A stretch of 64,000 bases of DNA, taken from contig JAILHK010000013.1 in the NCBI GenBank assembly GCA_024695815.1, forward strand, positions 1 through 64,000, given 5' to 3'. The DNA comes from Prevotella sp. (GTDB taxonomy: Bacteria; Bacteroidota; Bacteroidia; Bacteroidales; Bacteroidaceae). The notes beneath the pieces are model-generated. The model saw only the letters and a program-made list of their open reading frames with translations. It had not been told where the DNA came from and ran no database searches. Positions 25,151 to 33,083 of the stretch are shown here, piece after piece. Within the stretch, counting starts at the first letter, position 1. Each line of letters starts with the position of its first letter. The translations under genes and the position numbers were made by a program.

Positions 25151-28100
25151 TTATACAGCTTTTATGAATTGTGGTAGTATAGGTTGGTGCATACGCCAGT
25201 CAATGCTCATTGGTTTGTCATCACGAGAAGAAATATAGTCAACTAATCCAAAGCAATAGAACGGGCAAGTATTACCAAAGCCATCATGTTTGTTTTCTCT
25301 TACAAATAGCAAGAATTTCTTTTTATTTTTCTCTTGCTCTACGAAACGTTTACCTTTACCTTGATGTGTATCGGTATTCTGCGATTTCCAATGGAAGCGG
25401 TTTTCACTAACAACATAATCATCATACATTGTTGATGCAGAAAAATCTTTATCAGACTTATTCAATGTTACAAAGAATAACTCTGTATTCAGTTCTTCTA
25501 TTTTGAATACGCCAGCCACACTACCCTGCATTTTCTTATCTGCAGTCTGACGACCAAAGATTGCGAAGATTTCTTCTCGTGTATAGTTTCCGTATTGCTC
25601 CAATGCGAGTGGCATACCTTCGCCTACAGCAAATGTCTTTATCTCAATGTTTGCCAACAGATACCCTACAAGTTCATTTATCTCTTCAACAAAAACAGGA
25701 TATTTCTTCAGTCTACCTATTGCTTCCTCAACGCTAGCGCACCCCACCCTGCTTATTTTGTCACCATACAAAGTATAATACAACATAACGCTATATATTT
25801 TTTCGCGCTCATCCGTAAAAGAAACATGATCGAGATTATTCACGAGTCTCTTCACAAAATGTAAGTATGACACACTATTAGCGTGAACAAGATTTGAAAT
25901 GTACTTTTCAAAGCGTCTTGTATTGTCGTCATTCATATAGGTACATAATCCAGCTTCACGTTTTAAGCTTGACCAACAAGTGCCCTTGTATATAAGTCTG
26001 ACATCTTGTCCATTGTTCTCAATAAACTCTTTGAGCGAGGGAGTATGATCGTAAGTACACAGCTCTTGTACAAGTCGCTTTTTGTTGTAAATGGCTGCTT
26101 TTATATTTTCAAGCACATATTGTTGCGCTTTCTCCTCCATATGAATGGTACAACCATGAGGGAGAAGCGTAAATCCATTTTTGACTTGTTCTACGACGCT
26201 CCTGTCTTTGCGTATCATAAGACTGCGAAAACGGCTGGTGAAGTCGTATTTTTTGTTGAGTTGTGCAACAAAATCGAAGACTGTCAACAACTGTTTTCCT
26301 GGAGCCAAACGAAGGCCACGTCCCAACTGTTGCAAGAATATCGTCAAAGATTCCGTAGGGCGTAAAAACAGAACGGTATCAACTTCTGGAATATCTACAC
26401 CTTCGTTGAATATATCAACCACAAACAGATAGTTTATTTCACCTTTTGCCAACTTATGGTTCAAAGAAACACGTTCTTCATTCTTATCACTTGTTAGATA
26501 ATCTGCTCTAAAGCCGTATGCTTTGAAACTCTCTGCCATAAAACGAGCATGCTCTTTTGTGGCACAGAATCCTAATGCCTTGCATCGATGTTCATTTGGC
26601 AGATAATAACTCAGTTTATCCACGATAAGTCCGACACGTTCCAAATTACAAAGTTTATCTGTGAGCTTTGTGGCAACATACTTGTTTCCACGCATCAAAT
26701 CATCATCAGTGAGGTCTGTATTATCGCTGATACACAAATACTGAAAAGGCGTCAACAGGCCTTCGTCAAGTGCTATTGGCAAACGAATCTCTGCACTTAT
26801 CTTATTATCGAAGTCTGGCAACAAGCTCACTCCATCCATACGTTCAGGAGTAGCAGTAAGACCGATAAGCAGTTTTGGAGAGAAATGTGTGAGTATCTTA
26901 CGATAGCTATCTGCTATAAGATGGTGAGCCTCATCAATTACGATATAGTCGTAGTAATCATGAGGTAATGTAGCAAATATATCTTCATACTTAGAATTGA
27001 ATGTCTGTACGGATACGAACAGATGGTCAATACCTCTTGTTGGCTTATATTGTCCCACCCACACATCACCAAAGTTAGCATCACAAAGAACACTTCTATA
27101 TGTATTAAGCGATTGTTTTAATATCTCTTCCCTATGTGCTACGAACAATATGTGATTATGTGGATTTTCTTCGGAGAAACGTCTGTAATCGAAAGCTGAT
27201 ACTACTGTTTTTCCAGTACCTGTGGCAGCTACCACGAGGTTCCGTTTTATACCGTCTTCCCTTACCGCGTTCAATCTATCAAGAATCTGTTTCTGATGTG
27301 GCAAGATGGAAAACTTAATTAGGGCATCCCTATTTACATTTCGTGGATTCCTCTGTATTTCAAGTTCCTTATATAGCTTATCTATGCCGCCATCGATAAA
27401 ATTTTCAAAGTTATGACTGTTCCAATAAAGATCGAACGAAGCAAGAGCCGCTTTAATTATATGAGGATTCTCAACATTGGTTACACGAATATTCCATTCC
27501 AAGCCATCTGTCTGAGCAGACTTAGACAAATTAGACGAGCCTATATACGCAGTACTGAATCCCGAGTTACGTTCAAAAATATACGATTTAGCATGCAAAC
27601 GTTCTATTTGTGTATTATAAGAGATACGTATTTCCGTATTGGGCAAAGTTGCAAGGCGTTCAACTGCCTTTGCCTCTGTAACACCACAATATGTTGTTGT
27701 AATGACGCGTAACCGATGATTGGGATGTTTACAGAATCGCTTCAATTGATCATAAATCAAGTTCACTCCTGAAAGTTTCAAGAAAGATACTATCAAACTG
27801 ATTCTGTCAGCACTCTCAATATCTCGTTCTATCTCTGCATTCAAAGGAACCTTGCTCTGACCGCCTGTAAAGAGGCTACTTTTTCTAAAACCAGTCAACG
27901 GACGAACAATATCCTGCTTTGTTGCTTTTAATCGTGCTTCTTCCGATTTTTGAACCACAGCAGAAAGCATTTGTTTATCATCTACAACCTTTTCCTCCTT
28001 ATCTTCATCAAGAAAGTCAATCAACCTGTTAACAAAATCCATCCTTTCTTCTGCCGAAAGATTTTCATCAGAGAGTCTATTAAGAACAATTTTATTAACA

Positions 28101-28240
28101 TGCTCTGCAAGCATAAAAGGAGATTCTGCATCATCTATATTTTCTTGCCTGCAAACCAAGCCATCACCTTCTGCTTGCAACATATCTTGTCGCAATTCGT
28201 TTGTGATGATATTTTCGTATGAACCTTCTTGTAGTTTCAT
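25151..28240 (-). CDS. PLD-like / SF2 helicase / DUF3427 protein
   Basis: A 1029-aa multidomain protein. Residues about 110-290 form a phospholipase-D-like nuclease module with one HKD-type motif (HAKSYIFERN near 216, then YIGSSNLSKSAQ). Residues about 310-620 are a superfamily 2 helicase: Walker A AATGTGKTVVS (about 340), DEAH box VIDEAHHL (about 435), LIGLTATPERMDG and the QLGRGLR motif VI. The C-terminal 380 residues match the DUF3427-type region. This architecture occurs in accessory and defence-associated loci, and a NUDIX neighbour is in my recollection a recurring partner. Expected action: ATP-driven DNA translocation coupled to a PLD nuclease or binding site. Substrate unknown. Promoter TAGTTTTG lies 30 nt upstream. 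Confidence 0.88.
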   Translation of the reverse strand: MKLQEGSYENIITNELRQDMLQAEGDGLVCRQENIDDAESPFMLAEHVNKIVLNRLSDENLSAEERMDFVNRLIDFLDEDKEEKVVDDKQMLSAVVQKSEEARLKATKQDIVRPLTGFRKSSLFTGGQSKVPLNAEIERDIESADRISLIVSFLKLSGVNLIYDQLKRFCKHPNHRLRVITTTYCGVTEAKAVERLATLPNTEIRISYNTQIERLHAKSYIFERNSGFSTAYIGSSNLSKSAQTDGLEWNIRVTNVENPHIIKAALASFDLYWNSHNFENFIDGGIDKLYKELEIQRNPRNVNRDALIKFSILPHQKQILDRLNAVREDGIKRNLVVAATGTGKTVVSAFDYRRFSEENPHNHILFVAHREEILKQSLNTYRSVLCDANFGDVWVGQYKPTRGIDHLFVSVQTFNSKYEDIFATLPHDYYDYIVIDEAHHLIADSYRKILTHFSPKLLIGLTATPERMDGVSLLPDFDNKISAEIRLPIALDEGLLTPFQYLCISDNTDLTDDDLMRGNKYVATKLTDKLCNLERVGLIVDKLSYYLPNEHRCKALGFCATKEHARFMAESFKAYGFRADYLTSDKNEERVSLNHKLAKGEINYLFVVDIFNEGVDIPEVDTVLFLRPTESLTIFLQQLGRGLRLAPGKQLLTVFDFVAQLNKKYDFTSRFRSLMIRKDRSVVEQVKNGFTLLPHGCTIHMEEKAQQYVLENIKAAIYNKKRLVQELCTYDHTPSLKEFIENNGQDVRLIYKGTCWSSLKREAGLCTYMNDDNTRRFEKYISNLVHANSVSYLHFVKRLVNNLDHVSFTDEREKIYSVMLYYTLYGDKISRVGCASVEEAIGRLKKYPVFVEEINELVGYLLANIEIKTFAVGEGMPLALEQYGNYTREEIFAIFGRQTADKKMQGSVAGVFKIEELNTELFFVTLNKSDKDFSASTMYDDYVVSENRFHWKSQNTDTHQGKGKRFVEQEKNKKKFLLFVRENKHDGFGNTCPFYCFGLVDYISSRDDKPMSIDWRMHQPILPQFIKAV

Positions 28241-28379
28241 TGTACACTATTATAATAATACGTGCACAAAACTAACTATTTTTCCACGAAATAAAGAATA
28301 GAAATCCAATTTTCTAAAAAAAACTACACACTTTATACCTTTTTATTCTCTGCAACTTGCATAATGCCATCTCTCTTCG

Positions 28380-29647
28380 TTACAAGATGTTCAGGAAGAG
28401 GGTGATTATACCGGTGTTGATTAAGTCGGCGAACATCGCACCAATGATTGGTACAATGAGGAAGGGTTTGACTGTGTAACGGTATTTATAACATACTGCG
28501 CTCATGTTTGCCATAGCATTGGGAGTAGCACCAAGACCAAAACCACACATGCCGGCACAAAGTACGGCAGCATCATAGTCGTGACCTAATATGGGGAATG
28601 CCACAAAGTATGCAAATAGTATCATCAACAGTACTTGACATACCAAGATTATGATTAAAGGAAGGGCTAAGCTTTGAAGTTCCCACAACTTGAGGGATAT
28701 CATAGCCATACCTAAGAACAGAGACAGACAGATGTTGCCTACACTGATGATTCGCTCCATATCCAGTAGCTTTTCAGCCTTTTCCCATTTACCGTCTTCC
28801 TTATAACTAATAAGCCCTATGGTGTTGCGGACGATGGCTGCTAATATCAAAGCGCCAAAATAAGTTGGGAACGTAATGCCCGTCTTGGCAAGCAACCAAC
28901 TCAACAAGGTTCCCCCACCCATAACTAGTATTATAAAGTACGAGGCCTTGGCATACTGTTGAAACTCCAGCTCATTCGTGCTGACACGCTTTGTACGTCC
29001 TGTTGGCGAAGCCTCATCGCTCTCAATACCAGCCATAGCAGGGTCAATATCTTCATTTTGTGGCTGCATCTGTTCGTCAGTCAGTTTCTTACGGACAATC
29101 CGATTGGCCAAGGGACCTCCAACCATAGAACCAGCAATCAGGCCAAAAGTGGCAGCAGCCATACCTATTGTGCCTGCACCGTGCAGTCCCATACATTCAA
29201 GAAATTTGCAAATCCACCAGCCGTACCATGTCCGCCAGTCATGGAAATGCTGCCAGAAGCCATGCCAATCAAAGTATCAACCCCCATAAGCCGGGTTATG
29301 CCCATAGGCACTAAGTTCTGCAAAACGATTATGACAACCAATAGAGAGAGCATGATTACCAAGAGCCTACCACCCTGCTTTAGTACTTTCAGATCACTTT
29401 GAAAGCCAACGCTGGTAAAGAATGCCAGCATAAAGACATTCTCCAGCGTCTCGTCGAACGTCACCTCTACATCGAAACAACAATATAGCAACAGGGTAAT
29501 CAGAGAAAAGACGATACCACCACTTACAGGCGACGGCACACAGAACTTCTGCAGAAAGCCTACCCTACGTGTTAAGACCATACCGACAAGGAGAGCCAAA
29601 GCTCCAATGCCAGCAGTTTGTATCATATCCAGCTCAATACTTATCAT
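28380..29647 (-). pseudogene. gltS: Sodium/glutamate symporter GltS, frameshifted
   Basis: The 5' ORF (start M at 29647, MISIELDMIQTAGIGALAL) runs to SGSISMTGGHGTAGGFANFLNV and the 3' ORF resumes with MGLHGAGTIGMAAATFGLIAGS. Joined, they give a normal GltS of about 420 residues with ten or so membrane segments and both re-entrant SxxTGGHGT/GHG signatures. The break is at about 29190-29194, where one missing base turns NV-MGLHGAG into NVWDCTVQ. GltS imports glutamate with Na+. The lesion lies in the middle of the transport core, so the gene is dead unless it is a sequencing error or a programmed shift. Confidence 0.85.
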
Positions 29648-29681
29648 ACGCACTTTCTTTTTATCGTTAGAATCTATACTG

Positions 29682-31249
29682 CTACTTGATATTGGCGGCA
29701 TGTCTGTTTACCTTCACATCACTACAAACGGCATCAAACATATCATGCCAATCTACGCCCAAGTTCCATTTGGAGCCAATTTGCTTGTTGACAGAGACAC
29801 ATCCATACACAGGTTCGCCAGTAACCCTGCGTATAGGCGATTGTTTGGTATAGAACACCGCCTGCAGCCCTATCTGCCACATATGAGGAAGATAAGCTTT
29901 CGGTGAGAATCGAACAGAAGCATAGGATCCACTCTTTGCCATATATAGATTTGAGCCTCCTGTCAGGGTCAACCAATTCAATTTCCAGTAAGCCGATGCC
30001 CCAAGTTCCGTGAAATTCTCTCCGTCATCCACTGTGATATAACTTGCCTCGCCCTGCACCGTCAACTTCTGCCTGCTGTAGGCATAAGTCATTTTCATCT
30101 GATTAATGGTCCGCTCCGCCAGTTGCCCTTTTGTCACAGCCCACTCCTCGTCAGAAAAAGTATTATCGCCCATAAAGAGCGCAGCAACAGAAGGATTTAT
30201 ATATTTGCGATAATAGCCACACAATATCTGATGCCGACTATTGGGCACATAAATGGCGCAAAGATAAGAATTATCGCGGGTATCTGTATTCTTCCGACTC
30301 TCATATCCATCCTTTAACCTATAATCATAGACCGACACGCGACTTCCCATCGAGAGTTTCCACTTAGGCAACCCGTAGGTTAGCTGCAAATAGAAATCAT
30401 GGTTAAAGACATCCCAGCTTCTGTTCGTCTGCTTCTGTTTCGTCATCAGGAAATCGCTTTCGACGCCCAACATCAGATGCAATTGTTCCGTCAGCAGAGG
30501 AGTGTTCAACTCGATGTTAACCAAAGGCAGTGTATTAGATGTCGTTGAATCGCTTGCATACTGACAGCCCCCTACCAACAACAGTTCCGGGCCCAGTTCA
30601 TTGAATGTATGAAAGAATCTTGCCCTACCCATCACCTTACGCGATACGTCTGCAGGCAGTTCCATATATTGCTGTGTGAAGTAGGTCAGCAACCTGTTCC
30701 TTCTGTCAAAGCGGTTTGTCATATGCAGTGTCAGAAACTCTTTGTGTCTGTCCTGATAGCGATAGGAAGCTTGGCATAGATGTCCGTCTGCCCATTGCCA
30801 TACAACACATTGGCATTGCCAATACTTTCTAGATTTCGTCCCATGTCAGCTTGTCCTTCCAAACTTCCTTTCATGGTATCTTTCACCGCCATGTTGATGT
30901 CTAGCACCCGTCCCATACCAGAGTTACCTTTAGCGACACCCGTGTTATCGCAAACCTGTATACAAGCAACATCCTTAGCCTTCATACTGCTCAATATCAA
31001 TCTTGGGTCGCCATTCATCGCACCATTATCTATGCGCAGGTTATAATTAGACACGATATCCTCATATCCCTCAATCATCAGGTCAGGCACCATTTGCAGC
31101 ACATCCAATAGCCTCGCCCACCAGTTCCATTCGCTGGGGGTAGATTACCATTCTGTCTGGTTTCCTCTCAACGACAGCCAATTCACCCTCAGCCTATGAT
31201 GTACCACACACGAGCCAACAGAATATCAGTAACTGGCAAGTCTGTTCAT
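29682..31249 (-). pseudogene. TonB-dependent outer-membrane receptor, multiply disrupted
   Basis: Three collinear pieces. Around 31100-31249: a signal peptide-like LLIFCWLVCGTS out of frame with the ATG, a TAG, and AEGELAVVERKPDRMVIYPQ. At 30731-31108: a plug domain (LDVLQMVPDLMIEGYEDIV, VLDINMAVKDTMKGS). At 29682-30722: a beta-barrel with alternating aromatic strands. The barrel frame extends upstream as YRYQDRHKEFLTLH, showing that the break near 30722-30770 is a frameshift and not two genes. At least four lesions mean long-standing decay. Substrate unknown. It precedes gltS by 34 bp and may have shared a transcript. Confidence 0.75.
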
Positions 31250-31334
31250 ATTTATTAGGTTAGTCAACAATACTTATTTTGCAAAGATATAAAAAAATAA
31301 ACAAGTATTCCAAATCTTTAGTACGTTTTTTTGT

Positions 31335-31466
31335 GCAAAGCACCACTTTAACATGACCAAAGTGCCACTATTCCGTAACTAAAGTGCCACTATTCCGTAA
31401 CCAAAGTGACACTATTCCGTAACCAAAGTGACACTATTCCGTAACCAAAATGACACTGTTCCATAA
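31335..31466. repeat. 22-bp tandem array D (6 copies)
   Basis: Units based on AAAGTGACACTATTCCGTAA start at 31335 (degenerate), 31357, 31379, 31401, 31423 and 31445, exactly 22 bp apart. The GTG(A/C)CACT core is shared with arrays A and F, while the rest of the unit differs. The array lies between the purine permease terminator and the promoter of the receptor pseudogene. Confidence 0.95.
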
Positions 31467-31469
31467 GAA

Positions 31470-31504
31470 GAACCCCGAAAGCCTTTGTACGACTTTCGGG
31501 GTTC
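31470..31504 (-). terminator. Terminator of the purine permease gene
   Basis: Minus strand GAACCCCGAAAG-loop-CTTTCGGGGTTC then TTCTTATGG; strong stem, weak T-run. Confidence 0.75.
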
Positions 31505-31547
31505 GAGTCAAAATATATACGTTGTCTTTGAACTTATTCTCTGCAGA

Positions 31548-32855
31548 TTACAGGAATGCGTAACGACACACAAAGAGGATAGCCATCAGGATAGTGGCCC
31601 AGTTGATATTGTTACGTTCGTCCTTATCCTTGAAAGTTCCAGACAGCAGATGGATAAGCACATAAGAGATAACACCCATCAAAATACCATCAGAGATACT
31701 ATATGTCAATGGCATCAGTACAATGCAGACGAAACAGGGAATGCCAGTTACATAGTCGGAGAAGTCAACCTTACGCACATCGTGCATCATCATGACACCC
31801 ACCAGTACCAAGGCTGCTGCCGTGGCCTGACCAGGAATAGCCAAGAAAAGTGGTGCAAAGAGCAGGGCGATAGCGAAACACAGAGCTGTAGTGAAACTTG
31901 TCAGACCACTACGACCACCGACATTGACGCCCGATGCACTTTCTACATAAGTAGTCACAGTAGAACTACCAAGCATAGCACCTACCGTAGTACCGATAGC
32001 ATCGGCCATGAAGGCCTGATTAAGATTTTTCACATTGCCATCGTCGTCCACCATGCCGGCACGGTTAGATACACCAATCAGCGTACCAATGGTATCGAAC
32101 ATATCGATGAACAGGAATGTCAGCACCACAACAACCATATCAACCGAGAGGAGGTTGTGCCACTCGAACTGCCAGAAGATGGGCTCGATAGAGGGAGGAG
32201 CAGAGAGAATACCACCATAATTGGTGATGCCCAAAGGAATGCCTACGGCAGTTGTAACGAGAATACCTATGAGCAGCGAGCCTGTGATGCCCTTGACAAG
32301 CAGAGAGGCTGTTAGCACAATGCCGAAGATACCCAGCAAGACTGCGGGATCGTGCAAATTTCCCAAGGTGATAAAAGTTGCTTCCGACGAGGTTACGATA
32401 CCAGCACTTTTTAGACCCACAAAGGCAATAAACAATCCGATACCAGGACTAATAGCACGACGCAAAACCAACGGAATGGCATTGACAATGTGCTGTCGCA
32501 AACCAGTAATGGTGAGTAGAATAAAGATAATACCCTCGATGAGTACTGCCGTAAGCGCGAACTGCCAACTATAACCCATAGTGAGCACTACGGTGTAGGC
32601 AAAAAAGGCATTAAGGCCCATGCCTGGCGCCAAGGCGAAAGGCAACTTAGCGTAGAGTGCCATGACCAGTGTGGCTACAACTGCCGAGATACAAGTGGTG
32701 GTAAACACAGCACCAGCATCCATGCCAGTGGCAGACAGAATACTAGGATTGACAGCCAGAATGTAGGCCATCGTGAGGAATGTGGTAATGCCACCAATTA
32801 CCTCTTTGCGAAATGTCATTGTGGCGGGATTAAACCCAAAAAGTTTTTGTATCAT
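31548..32855 (-). CDS. NCS2/AzgA-type purine permease
   Basis: A 435-aa inner-membrane transporter with about 12-14 hydrophobic segments, of the AzgA-like adenine/guanine/hypoxanthine permease branch. Marks: FRKEVIGGITTFLTMAYILAVNP, the LAPGMGLNAFFAYTVV helix, and the half-helix segment MADAIGTTVGAMLGSSTVTTYVESASG. It imports purine bases with protons. Promoter TAATTTTG lies about 70 nt upstream; I looked for a purine-riboswitch-like core in that leader and did not see one. Single-gene transcription unit. Confidence 0.92.
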   Translation of the reverse strand: MIQKLFGFNPATMTFRKEVIGGITTFLTMAYILAVNPSILSATGMDAGAVFTTTCISAVVATLVMALYAKLPFALAPGMGLNAFFAYTVVLTMGYSWQFALTAVLIEGIIFILLTITGLRQHIVNAIPLVLRRAISPGIGLFIAFVGLKSAGIVTSSEATFITLGNLHDPAVLLGIFGIVLTASLLVKGITGSLLIGILVTTAVGIPLGITNYGGILSAPPSIEPIFWQFEWHNLLSVDMVVVVLTFLFIDMFDTIGTLIGVSNRAGMVDDDGNVKNLNQAFMADAIGTTVGAMLGSSTVTTYVESASGVNVGGRSGLTSFTTALCFAIALLFAPLFLAIPGQATAAALVLVGVMMMHDVRKVDFSDYVTGIPCFVCIVLMPLTYSISDGILMGVISYVLIHLLSGTFKDKDERNNINWATILMAILFVCRYAFL

Positions 32856-33024
32856 AATATTTATTTAAATGGTTGCAAGGTTGAGTTTTTTCTTACCATT
32901 GTGAAAGATTTTGCAAAATTAACACCTTTAGCTGACATTTCCAAATATTAATTATTATTTTAGGTTTTATTATTTCTAGCCGTGATCATCCCTACAAATA
33001 ATAGGCCCATGACAATCATATAAT

Positions 33025-33062
33025 AAAAAATCAGCTATAATCACAAGTACTATAGCTGATTA
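33025..33062 (-). terminator. Terminator of the GH115 gene
   Basis: Minus strand AATCAGCTATA-loop-TATAGCTGATT followed by TTTTATTATA. Confidence 0.85.
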
Positions 33063-33083
33063 GGTTATAAGCAACGGTTTATA

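Noticed and set aside
24255-31249. Intact mobile element or prophage
   Set aside because: No integrase, transposase, terminal repeats or tRNA target flank the decaying segment; only gene decay is visible.
32856-32935. Purine riboswitch before the NCS2 permease
   Set aside because: The leader is short and A/T-rich and lacks the three-way-junction core; the promoter leaves only about 70 nt.
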